64,000 nt of DNA from Viscum album (lineage: Eukaryota; Streptophyta; Magnoliopsida; Santalales; Viscaceae): contig OY728143.1 in the NCBI GenBank assembly GCA_963277665.1, positions 236,521,591 through 236,585,590 of the forward strand, in the 5' to 3' direction. Under the pieces are notes generated by a model that was not told the origin of the DNA, did not search any database, and saw nothing but the letters and a program-made list of their open reading frames with translations. Both the position numbers and the translations under genes were made by a program. Shown piece by piece: positions 28,971 through 41,678 of this stretch (position 1 is the first letter of the stretch; every line of letters begins with the position of its first letter).

Positions 28971-31900
28971 TACATTATAGTGTATACTAAGTGGATTCCA
29001 TTAAAAAATCATTATGTATATATTAGAAGTGGTTGTGGTAATAGATTATTTGTACCTAGGGGTAATAACTGAAAAATGTGTGCATTTGTATTTTAATTTA
29101 TCAGAATATATTGAATGAAAAATGGGAATTATTATACTTCTTGATTGACACAAGCTATAGATATTATTTGGTAAAATCAAAAGTTATCTATGAAAAAATT
29201 TAAAGGGAAACATTTTATGAAATATATTATTTTATGAAATAATACAATGATTAAATAGATTGACACGTATAAATTAATATTTTAAGGAATGTGTGAGTTT
29301 TCCATTCAATTATCATTTAGTAAAATTTTTGTGTTTATTATGTTTAAAATTAATATCACTAATGTTACATTAATTTTATTAAAATTCATTAAATATGTGG
29401 TACACGAACAAAAAACTAGGAGATGAGCATTGTAATGTGTAGAGATATTCGATTCCTAACACAATCAGAGAAGGAGTCAATATTATCACGATAAAACATT
29501 CTCATTTAATAAATTATATAAAAATAAAAAGGAATTATGTGGAAAACCAAAATACCACTATAAATAAGAATGATTTTATTTTAATATTTATTTAAAAACA
29601 CAAATAAAATTTAATGGGTATTATAATACCTTAATCACTGAAAAATGTATCAAATCCATTGAAAATAGATTCTATATCCTCCAATTCTCTGAGAAAGATA
29701 ATTCCACACATTCTATTTAACATATGGTTGTATAAACTAATATATGCTAGATTTTGATATAAAAAAATATGAATCACAAGGATGATTCCAAAGTGATGGA
29801 GTGGAATTAATTCTAGAATATTTTTAGATCAATATTTTCATCTCACTATCCTACATTAAATGTATATAAAATTATAGTGCCCTAGAAAAATGAATGATTA
29901 TTCCATTAAGGGTTATGAGTTTATCATTCCATGACCTTTATGGGATAACCCCAATATTTCAATCTCTCTCGAAATTAACATTGATAGCTTCATTGGTCGG
30001 ATAAAGCAGAGTATATGAAATGATTCAATGATTCTATACATTAAAATCTATATGTAATTTTTTTCATGTTAACATAAGGATTAAAAAGATATTTTTTATT
30101 CAAAAGGGTCTCATGGTTAAGAAGATTGGTAGCCGATAATGTAATTTTATTCTTACAGTGTGATTGAGAAATCACATAGGTTATAGTATGCCAAATATCT
30201 CACTTTTCATAAATGTGTGAAATCGAATCTTGGAAATTTTGTGAAGTGGAAAATGAAATGCTATAGGTGTTAGATGTAAGGGAACCTATATAGTGATTGA
30301 ATATGGGGGAAAAAACTAATCATATGGATTAATGTAATTCTTTAATCACTCATTATACAATTGCCTAATTTTTCAACCTGAAGGAACATCAAAATTATTG
30401 GAAATAATTTAATACTACAGGAGTTTTTGAAAATAATTAACACTAAAAACCTCGAGTTCCTAGATATCAAGGGAGAGATTATTCTATAAAAAGTAATATA
30501 TTATATTTTTACAATTATTTGGTCATATTTTCATTGGCTATTCATTCAATAATTTTGACTATATAATTTGATTCATGTTCAATTCATTCTTTCACACCAT
30601 GCATGTTTAGAATAACTATTTTAAAACCACCTCAAAGCATATATTTGGAGCTATATATGAAAACCATAACTATGGATATTATCAATACCCAAATATATTA
30701 CTTCTCCCCGATACATATATGGGGGATGAACATCAAATATTACTTTATAGTATCACTTTATTACAATTCAATGTAATCAAAATATGGATTGGATTTCCTT
30801 ATTTGAGGCCATCATTTGTATCAGAAAAAATGAAATCAAACTCTATAATAAAAATATCCCTATGGTTCTAAATAAGTTAAATTAATATGATTAATCTATG
30901 TTAGTTTCATCATCTCAAGCATGTTTATTATTTCCTTATGATATGGTTCCTATTGAAAAAAATATTAAGGCTAATGAATATTTCACCCTTAATGTTATAC
31001 TCACTGTAAATGAATATAATGGTGTATATTGAAAATAATAACATGGAATTATAGAAATAAATATAGTCCTCTTCATTATTGATTTTATACTAATATTTTT
31101 TAAAATATCACTGAACATCTATAGAGTAATCATTGTTAAACATTTATATATAAAGAAGAACCTACTAGAGGTTACAGATGGATGGTTTATATTACCTTGT
31201 AATTCACTATGTAATGATTTATACTTTTTAATATGAATTTTTGGAAGGTTTATGAGCCTCTACATTTATAATTATGAGAAACTAGCATAAAATAATGAAA
31301 AAATATCCTCATCAATGTATTCATGAACTGTTCATTTAGCTACATAGAGGAAAATATTTTGCATTGGTGAATTTTTTATTAGGAAATTTTGAATAAATGG
31401 TGATGAAGGATGATATGGACAATAATTATTTTCCTAAAATGTATAGCAACAAGTAGTTCATTGTGATTCTATTTGGACTCCTCAATTCCCCATTAATAAT
31501 CAATGTCTAAATAGAGGATACATTTGGGATTACCATAAAAAAATTATTTATTTATATATGATACTCTTGTCTACTCTAAGAGATGTAGGATGTGAATAAT
31601 TACAATAATGTGAAAAAGGACTCTTTATGGACTATGTTATATGTGATTTATAGTAAATATTATTTTTTCGATGGAGCAAGCATCATTTCTGAGAAATGTT
31701 ATTAACCGAAAAGAAATATATGAGTCTCTATCAATAATATAATCTATTTAATGTTGTTCAATATGAAAATATGTTACAATGTAACACAAATTCCTTGGAA
31801 TATCTATTTATTATCTTTAATTTGTTATATACCTTTTTTCAATTGTCAATATCACTAACCAAGACATCTAAAAATGCATGATGATTTCCTACACTGATGA

Positions 31901-34900
31901 ATGGTAATTTTTTTTAACAGTTAAGGAAGTGGATACTCACTACATGTGTGATCAAGTTATCCAACTATGGGGAATTATTTCTGATCAATAGTGATGTATC
32001 CAAAATTATCAATTGTTCTATAGTTAGTAAATATAAATTATATATAGCTTATTCCACTATCTAGTAAATAGTTCATTATCCTAACTACCCAATACCAGAT
32101 ATATAATTGGTTATAGGTTATCATAAAATTTATGATTTGCTGAAATTATCTATATGAGGAGAAATGTGACATATATATACATATATATCATAAAAGGAAG
32201 AAGTATATATTCACACAAATGTATATCATTGTTCTAAAATGATGGTGGATTGAGATGATCATAGATTATTTTTTAATATATTAAAATATATTTAAGGTGA
32301 ATAGTGAATATTTCTCTAAGTCAAAAAGATCAGATAACAAACATCATGATGATGAATGGAAGGGAACCAATATACATCTTAATGTAAAGGATATACATGA
32401 GAATAATACTTGAATCATTATTATACCTTACAATAATAACTAACCAGTCATCCATTCCTGAGTGAATAATGTAGGCCTAAAATATAAAAATGACATATAG
32501 GGAAAGGATAAACCCATTATGTAGTAGAAATTTTATAATGATGTTGATATATGGTTTAGAAACCGACTATGTATCCCATCAAAACGAATACTAAAGAAGG
32601 TCCATTTGAGATATTTTCATAGATCATCATTCTCTATTCATATATAATACAAAGAGTTATGGTGGATAAATCTATATAGGAAATCATGAAGAGATATATT
32701 ATATAAATTTTATTCTATGCTTTTCATGAAAACATATCATGGTATAATTACAAAATTATATATATTTGGGTGAAATAATTTCCCAAACCAATATGGAAAT
32801 GGGAAAATATAACAAGTTATTAAATCATAAGAACCCCCAAGACATATATATTAATTAACTTCATATGGGTCATAATATACTATATTCTAAGGTTATATAA
32901 ATTCATTGATAACAATAATGATTTATAACTATTCCGACCCACCATGATATACATAATGGATGTGGTAAGTCTATATGGAATGATGATATCCATTTTATCT
33001 AATTACGACTTGTTGTTTCATTCAATTTTTTTTGAATAACCCTTCAGTAAGTGTTAAATATAGTGATGGAATTATGTACTTCATGTCACCATCATATAGG
33101 CAATAATTGTAACAAATATATAAAAGCACTATATTATATTTAATTATTAGTTTCAATGATTTTCCATGGATTTTGGGATCATTCAAATACAATATTTATG
33201 TTTACATATAAAAACATATTCAATTATATCATTGAAATGAGTCTTTATGGAGTACTGTGTCAGAAGAGGTTTTAGAGTCCAATATATAGGGATAAAGTCG
33301 AAGAGTGGATGTTTATAGGACTTGATAGTATCCAAAAAATGAATAGTAATGATATAACCCATTACAATCATATTAAAACCTTGAAAATTCAATAGAACAA
33401 TATTTAGAAATCATTTATTAGGATTAGAATCTGAGGTTCTATATATGATTATTCCTTCACATATAACCATAGATGTTTTCCATGAGGTTTTTTAATAGAA
33501 ATATTAATCCAATATACATAATCCCCATTGAGATCCATGATTTCATTTAATCTTAATCCTATTGAAATACACTGAAAAAAATATATCTAATGTACATGGT
33601 GTCTTTTATGTATACAACAAGATAAAGTATGAATAATACCTAAAAGAGTTAAAAAAATATTGATGTGGAATCATATGTTAGTGATCCTTCCTATAAAGAG
33701 TGTCCAATGATTATATTACATCATTGATAGAAGGCTCTTGGAAATAGGATATCTCACCTGGTAAAATTATTATTGAATAACCACATGATTGAAGATAAAG
33801 CATTGGAAGATGATGGTTAAAAGAATAAGATGTATTGTCGATTATTTCATTGTATGAGATTAAATTTTTAGATTGAAATCAAGGAAGGGGTAAAATTTAA
33901 TTACCAAATAGTTTATAAATGAAATACCCTTTAAAATTTAAAAAATCATTATTAAATAATATATTTATTAATAACTTGCTAAATTTTTTTTATATTGGTC
34001 CAATTTTATAATATATCATTTTAGAATTGATAAACTCTAATTAATCTCAACAATTAATAGTATAGCCATTATATAATGATTGATAATATTACCATATATT
34101 ATGAGTTATAAAACAGTTTATTTTTCCATAGACTGAATGAGTAATGGATGGAATAAGTTGTATAATACTATATAAAACCCATTTATCAAAGCATCCATGG
34201 GATATGGATTCACTATGATTTCCCTTTAACCAATGCTAATATGTAATTCCACAACTAAAATAATAATGCAGTCACTTATAGGGGCAATTCAAGATTACTG
34301 AGATTATGTCCAAAACCATGTTTGTTGAACCGCACCCTAAAACCCAACCATCTCAAACCATAACAATATGTTTAATTGTGAAATATTTTTTTTGTATATA
34401 TAACCTAATATTATATAATTTTTAATATTCTTTTTTATTATGTATTTATGATATTTTTTCTATTAAATTTTTTTATTTGTAGACATGTTTTCAAAATTTA
34501 GATTTTGATATGATGAAGCCAAATATTATTTTTTGTAATGTATATGTATTTATTTAAAACACAATTGTTTTATATATTAAATAATTTTAAATTAAATATC
34601 ATTTTATTGTATTATTTTTATTAAATAATATTAATATTAAATTTATAATATAATATATTTTAATTAAATAATTTATTTATAATGTTTAGAAAATTGTTAA
34701 TGTCATAATAATAAATATATCTAAATAAATGATAATTTTATACTGATTGTGTACAATATCATAATATCATGATTTTTTATAAAATAATTATTTTTTCTAA
34801 ATCATAAAATCATTATCTAAGGGGGAATTTTTCACAGTCTTCAAATAATATATAATATATATGGAAATTCTAAATAACTTATAGATATATGATATGTATT

Positions 34901-34909
34901 ATGAAATCC

Positions 34910-34925
34910 TAATAGAACACATGAG
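34910..34925 (+). repeat. Left target-site duplication of the retroposon
   Basis: TAATAGAACACATGAG is repeated exactly at 35618-35633 on the far side of the GC-richer insert. A perfect 16-base direct repeat is typical of LINE-mediated (target-primed) insertion rather than LTR or cut-and-paste integration. Confidence 0.92.
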
Positions 34926-34938
34926 GCCAACTAGCCCG

Positions 34939-34949
34939 TACCTGAGTGG
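34939..34949 (+). promoter_or_regulatory. Pol III A box of the SINE
   Basis: TACCTGAGTGG fits the tRNA-type A box (TRGYNNARNNGG class) with one departure, C for G at the third base. Its distance to the B box is as expected for a tRNA-derived internal promoter. Confidence 0.75.
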
Positions 34950-34980
34950 TAAGGCTCCTGTATGGCATCCAAGAGACCCG

Positions 34981-34991
34981 GGTTCAAAACC
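34981..34991 (+). promoter_or_regulatory. Pol III B box of the SINE
   Basis: GGTTCAAAACC is a perfect match to the B-box consensus GGTTCRANNCC. Confidence 0.85.
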
Positions 34992-35617
34992 AGGTGGAGG
35001 TGAATTTCCAGGGTACTGTAGTAGTCACTGTAGCAATCACTTTAGATTTCACTGTAGTAGTATTGTACCCGTTGTCGTTCGGTACTGTAGCAGCCAAAAC
35101 TATTCACCTGATTTGGGCCTTCGGGCCACCGGTTTGGGCCTAAGGGTCTTCAGGGCCTTTGGGCCATCAAAGGCCTTTGGGTTACATGGCCTTCGGGTCA
35201 CGTAGACCATGGAGTAGCGTAGTTCACACAGAACAGTCCCCAAAAGAGGATCAAAGCAACAGGAGTAGCAACCAATAGATGCAGAGCTAACCAGATTGGA
35301 AGAATGAGAGGGTATGGCAGCCGCCATCGGGACCAGCCACCGTGCAACTTTCTATGGGGAAATTCTAGATGATCAGCAATGCGGGGTGTGGAGCTAGGTG
35401 ATCAATGACGCAGAAATATGGGGAGGGGTAGTTCAATTGGGTTGGGCCTACGAGTCATGTATTGGGAATGGTAGGTATCTGGGCCGTCAGGTCATGTATT
35501 ACGGGTTTGTTGGGCCATGTGCCTTGGGCCTACGGGTCATGTACGGGTTCCCCTTCAACCCTTAAAAGGGAGACTATCTATAATAAAATAAAAAAGAAAA
35601 ACATTGGGACATTCGGG

Positions 35618-35633
35618 TAATAGAACACATGAG
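35618..35633 (+). repeat. Right target-site duplication of the retroposon
   Basis: Exact second copy of the 16-base sequence at 34910-34925, immediately after the element's tail. Confidence 0.92.
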
Positions 35634-36789
35634 ATGTATTATATCATATAAATTAAATCCTTGATAAAAATTTGTTTCCTATAAAAAATAATATGTTTTT
35701 TAAGTTATTGTATTAATTTTATAATCTATTGATGAATACTCTAAAACAAACATAGTATTTTATAGTTTTAAAATAATCACATTATAAATTTTACCCACTT
35801 ACACATTACCAAAGGTATTATTATAAGGATACTAGTTCATTCACTTAATAAATTTTTAAAACCATACATATTTAAAAGAATTCAAGGGAGACAATTTTTG
35901 ACAACATCATTGTTTTTTTAAAATAGTATCCAAAACTAACATTTATAAATTAATAAATGATTCAAACCACTTTTTCAATATATAAACACCCACCCAATAA
36001 TTCCTTAACCAAAACACCATTATATAATTATGTTATTATTTATATACCTCTCTAAATCCCACCCAATGTGTTTCAAATATCATAATATGGTCATCTAATT
36101 CATTTAGAATCTACCCATGGTATGTGACTTTCACCTCTTTTTTTGTTTTAGGTAATTTTATTTCACTAAGCCATAGAGATTTAAAATTATCCTTATTGTT
36201 CTGTATATAGTGAAATTTTCCATATGTCATGGTTGATGTTAATATTATATCAAGGGATTGTGGACATTGATTCTACTTAAGAGCTCTCCAAACTATCCTC
36301 AATCGCAACTCAAAAAGAACCTATGTCCAAGGGTTCAGGTGTGGATATAGCCTTGTTAGTGAAGAAGGTGGATTAGTATTAATTACTTTCTTGATTAAAT
36401 TTGGTGAAGGGAATTCACTATATGTGGAAGTTACTTCAAAGATTACAGTGTATTATATTTTCAGTTTCATAAATACCACTCTTCCTTATATCGAATTGGA
36501 TTCATCTATTTTGGTTAATTCTCTCCCTAGAACCAACAATTTCCATTTAAGTGTTATTTATTACGCTAATATCTATTAAATTATTGATCATGATGACATT
36601 GATATTATGCATTCCATGATGGAGGGAAAATTCCATGTAATTACATGCTTCAAAGGAAAATCATGAGGTTACTGTCAATATATTTTTGACCTTTGGTTCT
36701 ATCCCCATATATTATATGAATACATTTAAGGGTATTCCCTTGGTATCATTCATTTCATAACCCATTAACATTGGATTATCATTGTTCAT
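35634..36789. other. AT-rich DNA, nothing recognised
   Basis: Decayed AT-rich sequence between the retroposon and the second copy of the dispersed repeat. Only short chance frames (for example 36391-36579) occur. Confidence 0.55.
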
Positions 36790-37520
36790 AAATCTTTTGA
36801 ATTTTGGAATAATAAAAATTCAACACTCAGTCAGTCAATGAAATGGGTGGGCCTATAATTTTATATCCCTTAAATGAAATGAGTATTTTTTTACCACATT
36901 ATACTGTGTGATTTATGCACATGTGAATGTCATAATAATTTTGTCTTATGATGTATTGGCAGTCAGTCTTGACTTATGATTATGATTTCTTGTTATATTC
37001 AGTTTCCGCATCCCAAAGTATCCTTCATGTTTTCATCTTATATCCTGAGTCGAGGATCATGTTTATGGTCCCCAATCATTTTATATCACCCTAATATACC
37101 TCTTTTGAACATGTATTACATTCATCATGTTATGCTATCATTATTCCTTTACATATATTTACAGATATAAAATTTCTTTTGAACATATTCAAGTGATCCA
37201 AAGTTTTATTATAAAATTTATCAATAACGATGTCATAATTATAGGTTTTAAATAATGTTGTTATACCTATGATTCATGTTAATTTTTCGGTGTACATTAT
37301 TACCCATACAAAAATGGCCTCACAATAATTAGGGATTGTATTATTTTTATCTATATGTTATAAATATTTAATTAATACGTATTGAACCTTCATATTGTCA
37401 CTATCAGAAAACTCTATCTACTATTTGGCTTATCTAAGCAATTTTCTAAACAAAGATTTGACAGATTCCAGTTGAATATATACTTGCATTTATAAAAATA
37501 CAAAACCCTCCCATATCATG
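36790..37520 (+). repeat. Diverged dispersed repeat, copy 2
   Basis: Collinear partner of 28250-28970, in the same orientation about 8.54 kb downstream. It ends roughly 330 bases before the 12-kb retrotransposon. It is non-coding and its identity is unknown. Confidence 0.55.
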
Positions 37521-37841
37521 GTGACAATCCTAACAAAATAAAATATATATATTTCATGAACATTAATTAAAATTAAAATTTTATTTATTGAGTTCATATT
37601 ATATATTTATTTCCAAGCCACATTTGTACACAAATTTACTCAAATACCCAAAACACAGTATAATCCATATATGAAATAAGTTAAAATATAATAAGTTTAG
37701 TATAATATATAACACTTTTATATGCTAGTTTAATCATAAAATTCTAATTTACTATACATTTTCTAATCACATCCTCTATTTATTTCATATAAATCGATTA
37801 AAAATAGTATAATTTATTCCACCATTTCAATATCACATATA

Positions 37842-37846
37842 TTAAA
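37842..37846. repeat. Target-site duplication, left (TTAAA)
   Basis: The five bases before the left LTR are TTAAA; the five after the right LTR (49843-49847) are CTAAA. A 5-bp duplication is expected for Ty3/gypsy integrase. The one mismatch fits a C/T transition since insertion. Confidence 0.6.
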
Positions 37847-39470
37847 TATAACGACCCATACTTTACATACATTGTTAATACGTCAAAATTGAAGCATACT
37901 TATTACAACATATAACAAAACCACGAACAGACCGTATAAGTATAGTGTCTTTAGAAACTGGGAAACATAAACAACTGGTTCATAAAGCATCTACACAGTA
38001 TCCCATTTTTTTCAACATATCTATAGTCCCTTTTGGCATATCTTACTTAATAACCTTCTTCCTGACCTGGGGAAAGAAAACATACAAAAGGGTGAGCTCC
38101 AATTCTCCATAAGGGTAAACAAAAGAAATATCAATCACATCGTATACATAAGAACATAACTTTTGGAAATCTTAACCTGCAAAAGAGATCATAATTTCAT
38201 AACATGGGATAAATCATGGCAGTGAAATGTAATCACAATAATCCTAACTTAAAACATGAAACTTTGTGGAATAGAAACATAATCATAGAGAATCATTTAT
38301 TGTTAGTCAATACTCATTTCCAAGACTATCTTAGTGGACAAAGTCCCTTTCTGAACCGAGTCACCCTCGTTTCAGTCCTGTTTCAATGAACCGGTATAAC
38401 CTACTGTTCCAGCCATGTCTATCTCATGAGATATAAAATCTTTACCCAATTCATTGGAGGGAGATATAGGTCCCACCAATCTCATAATGATACCATTCTT
38501 ATGTGTTCCACAAAATCATAAATCATACATCATTGCATAACCCATGTAATAAAAATGGGAATCTCAAACATCGTGACATCATAAAACAATTCATATAGGA
38601 TAAAGGTATTCATAAAAATATTTCCATCACAACATAATAAAATCCATGTAATAATAAGGATAGAAACATAACCCTTTATTAATTTAGATGGAAAATAATT
38701 TTGATAAAACACTTGAACTCCATTCTTGAAGGAAATATCATTTCTGCTTCAAAAACACATTTCCTTTCTTAAAATGTCATACAATTATAAACTAAAAGAA
38801 GTTGATTAAAAATAAACATGAAAACTTGTAAAGGAATATTCTTGGAAATAATATTTTAAAAATTCATTCATGCCGTATAAGTTAAAAAAACATTCTTCTC
38901 GTACTTTTGTCGGAAAAGTCAAAAAGTACCTTGTACGAAAAACGACAAAATATTCCTTTCATATATTTTACTAAAAACTCACCGAAGTGTAAAATTGGAT
39001 TTAAAAAATTGTAGGTGAATGGAAATAATATTACATATTGAGAAAACATGGATGTGGATGATAAAATACACCCCAGTAAATACTAAAGTATAAACAATCT
39101 CTGATAAAAATGAGATTGTGGTATTTCCCTTACCTTAAGTAAATTTTGCTTCATAAGTGTCCGAACCTCATGTATAATGATTTAAATAATGTTATTGACT
39201 TATTCCAGAATCATACTTATTTTTATGATATCATATATGGTCATATTCTTAGCTTCTTAGTAGTAATATTTCATTTCTACTTGTTATTCGGGTGTTTATA
39301 ACTTTTTGTTCTTATGCGTGTTTTGTCGAATAAATTATTATTATTCTCTTTAGGTTATAGATACCTCATTTACAGAATGGTATTAGTGTAATATATATCA
39401 TATTAATTCATTCAGTTCATTTATATAATCATTATGAAATGAATATCATGTAGAACGAGTCGCATCACAT

Positions 39471-39500
39471 CGTGGAGACGGTATTCCGTACGTACGCACG
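39471..39500. repeat. CGTACGTACG motif, 3' LTR, site 1
   Basis: A 30-base motif beginning CGTGGAGACGG and ending CCGTACGTACGCACG. It is centred on the palindrome CGTACGTACG and is identical to the one at 39656-39685. It may be a conserved LTR regulatory element, since it survives when surrounding sequence between the two sites is unrelated. Function is not demonstrable from sequence. Confidence 0.8.
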
Positions 39501-39655
39501 AGTGATGATATCGTTCCTATGATCGTGGAATTGTATTGGAGTATATTTATACTATTTCAGAATTAATATCACTTTATAATAGTCATATATAGTCATTATT
39601 TACACCATTATACCCATCCATGTAAGGTGGTGGTGGAAAATATGTTACACCACGG

Positions 39656-39685
39656 CGTGGAGACGGTATTCCGTACGTACGCACG
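39656..39685. repeat. CGTACGTACG motif, 3' LTR, site 2
   Basis: Second, identical copy of the 30-base motif, 185 bases from the first. The adjoining bases continue as CGCGG, giving an unusually CG-rich spot for this window. Confidence 0.8.
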
Positions 39686-40027
39686 CGCGGTGATTTCTTT
39701 TCCCGTAGGATGGATAGATGGTGAAATAGGGTTGTTTAATACTTATAATAACATATCAGTATATGAGTGATACTGATTTTATTACTTCATAATGAAACAA
39801 CTAAAGAAGAAGAAGTGGAAGAAGAAATAAAGATGAAAGAATCGGTAACAGACATTACCTCTTCTTTGAAGTGCTTCTTTGAGACCTTCATTTAGGGCAC
39901 TAAAATTGGTCTTTGAAGAAGAACAGGACCTCTAGGATGTCTCTAGGGAAGTGCAAAGGAGAAGGTGGCAGGGGTTGGCCATTCTTGAAGGCTCGATATG
40001 GTGTGAGGAAGAGAGGGAGGATGTGCC

Positions 40028-40035
40028 CTTTTATA
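40028..40035 (-). promoter_or_regulatory. TATA box in 3' LTR (U3)
   Basis: The minus strand reads CTTATAAAAGGG, a strong plant TATA box, flanked by a CT-rich stretch that is conserved in the other LTR. Confidence 0.75.
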
Positions 40036-41471
40036 AGGGAGGAGAGGGGCACCTTTGGAATAACTAAAAATATTATTTTATTATAAAGTCATGTTCGATT
40101 TTAAATAGATCCAAATTGATTTATTTCGATGCTAAGGTGGGGATGGGACGAAATCCTCTGATCCAATAGAATTTAGACAAGTTTAGGTTCCTAGTTTAAC
40201 CTTGTCATTTAGATTTAACATTAAGTTAAATAATTTTACTTTTACCATGTCTTCTTGTGTTCTTATACTATAAGGTTAATAAACATACTATAAGCAGCCA
40301 AACTAACCCCAAGTTGTTTATTATTAATATATATAACCTTATCTAAGTCATTTGGCTGAAACGTAGATTTTTAGGAATAAAATAACAATTACCAATATAA
40401 TATTTATTTTAAAAACTATTTTATGTCAATTTTGACACTATTTAGTAATTGATTTTTGTGAAACTCATAACAGAATTATTAGTTCGAACCAAGTTAATTA
40501 AATCAATAATAACATGTCATATTAACCTATAAAATTAGTGGTCTTCATAAAAAGTCTCAAATTACATTTATTTGGGTGTTTATAACATCAATTATGTCAA
40601 TATTTCATTAATAAGATAATTACTGCATCATCAATGTGTCATAAATAAATTAAAATATTTAATGACTAAAAATTACAAATAAAATACCATTATGTAGGAA
40701 ATCGTGTTATCTTTCTAAGGAATATTTATAGTTGAATTTATCTTATGTATAACCCCATATTGAAAATTATTTACTTATTAAACTTTGATTTTAACTATTT
40801 TAACCCTTCTTTAAATAAATTAATAATAAATGTCCTAATCTAATCCAAGTGGGCCTAAATGGAAATATTTTATTCCTAAGATTTTTTTTGGTCGAATTAC
40901 ACTTATACAATATAATCAGGACATGTGTTAGGATAATAATAATATCATCTTTACCTTTAATTACTCTATTTACTTTTAACCGTGGTAAAAAAAAGTAAAA
41001 AGTTACTATTCATCAAAAAATTATTTTCATCTCATTGAACCACATTTTACTTACTGACATCAACCATGTCTCTCAGATTTTTGAAATTCCACTCACAGAA
41101 GCGGTAAAATGAAGTTTTATGAAAAATTCAGTTTTTTAACTACAACTTAGTGGTTTCACTATTCATCAAAAATTGAAAGTTTTCAGAAAAATACGAAAAT
41201 TTCACCCTAGGATAATTTCGATATTCCGAATCCAAAAATGAAGTCCATTTTGAAAAAAAATAATAAAATCTCAAAAAGTGGTTATTACTATTCATAACGG
41301 CTAGTTTTAATAATATTTTAATAGCATATCGTTGTTTAGTGAAACTCGGTATTGCGTACGACGCAAGCTATCGAGGAGGGTCGTGATTTCGTGCAAAGAA
41401 AGCCAAGAAAGTGTTGTGTAAAAAAATATTCCTTTGATGATTTATATAACATAAAAGTCTCGGGTGTTACA

Positions 41472-41482
41472 TTCTACCCCCC
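41472..41482 (-). promoter_or_regulatory. Polypurine tract
   Basis: The minus strand reads GGGGGGTAGAA immediately before the 3' LTR start TGTAACACCC. This is the plus-strand priming site used in reverse transcription. Its abutment to the LTR supports the boundary call. Confidence 0.88.
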
Positions 41483-41489
41483 ATAAAAT

Positions 41490-41509
41490 GAATTTCGTCC
41501 TCGAAATTC
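41490..41509 (-). other. Stem-loop just after the pol stop
   Basis: GAATTTCG and CGAAATTC form a perfect 8-bp inverted repeat around a 4-base loop. It lies one base past the pol stop codon (41511-41513) and just before the polypurine tract. From memory, similar sequence follows pol in related plant chromoviruses. A role in RNA packaging or 3' processing is only a guess. Confidence 0.6.
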
Positions 41510-41510
41510 G

Positions 41511-41678
41511 TCACTTTGTAACAAACAGATGAGGATACCTCTCCCTCATCATATCCTCAAGCTCCCATGTAGCTTCTTCTAATTGGTGGTTCCTCCATAA
41601 ATCTTTCACCAATCGAGTGGTCTTGTTTCATAGGACTTTTTCGCTATGATCCAGAATCTCTATCGGTTGTTCTTCATA
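41511..41678 (-). pseudogene. Chromodomain at Pol C-terminus
   Basis: Chromodomains steer chromovirus integration towards marked heterochromatin. The segment starts at 'YEEQPIEIL' and is interrupted by TGA at 41628-41630. It resumes in the same frame with 'LWRNH', 'EEATWE' and 'RYPHLF' before the natural stop at 41511. The 'WRNH...EEATWE' pattern and its place after GPY/F identify it, and support the Tekay/Del-type assignment. Confidence 0.87.

Larger units (their letters stand above)
20423..34909. other. AT-rich decayed DNA, no gene recognised
   Basis: About 14.5 kb without any reading frame over 90 codons and no recognisable protein domain, tRNA or LTR boundary. A poly-C tract, a GT-rich microsatellite, a hairpin and one copy of a dispersed repeat inside it are listed separately. 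CG dinucleotides are very scarce. Confidence 0.6.
34926..35617 (+). mobile_element. tRNA-derived SINE-like retroposon, 692 bp
   Basis: A GC-richer island in AT-rich DNA, bounded by perfect 16-bp target duplications. The head carries an internal Pol III promoter: an A box-like TACCTGAGTGG (34939-34949) and a perfect B box GGTTCAAAACC (34981-34991), 31 bases apart. The body has repeated ACTGTAG-type motifs (about 35013-35090). GGCCTTCGGG-type repeats follow (about 35116-35200), then GGGCCTACGGGTCATGTA-type repeats (about 35446-35545). Near the 3' end lies an A-rich stretch (about 35583-35602), followed by a short unique tail. At 692 bp it is long for a plant SINE, so it may be a composite or a SINE that captured other sequence. 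No protein is expected; the 103-codon frame across its head is incidental. Confidence 0.85.
37847..41471 (-). repeat. 3' LTR of the 12-kb element (3625 bp)
   Basis: Matches 46214-49842 along its full length with scattered substitutions and small indels. It begins TATAACGACCC on the plus strand and ends CGGGTGTTACA. It contains two copies of a 30-base motif (39471-39500 and 39656-39685) and a related GTACGACGCAAG motif near 41356. The U3 TATA box on the minus strand is at 40028-40035. In this LTR that promoter would drive transcription into the left flank (below 37847). Confidence 0.95.

Noticed and set aside
34931..35005. Possible functional tRNA gene
   Set aside because: A and B boxes are present, but I could not form a convincing acceptor stem, and the sequence continues into a 692-bp element bounded by target duplications. 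A tRNA-derived SINE fits better.
34894..35205. 103-codon frame over the retroposon head
   Set aside because: It begins outside the element, crosses the target duplication and reads through Pol III promoter sequence, so it is incidental.
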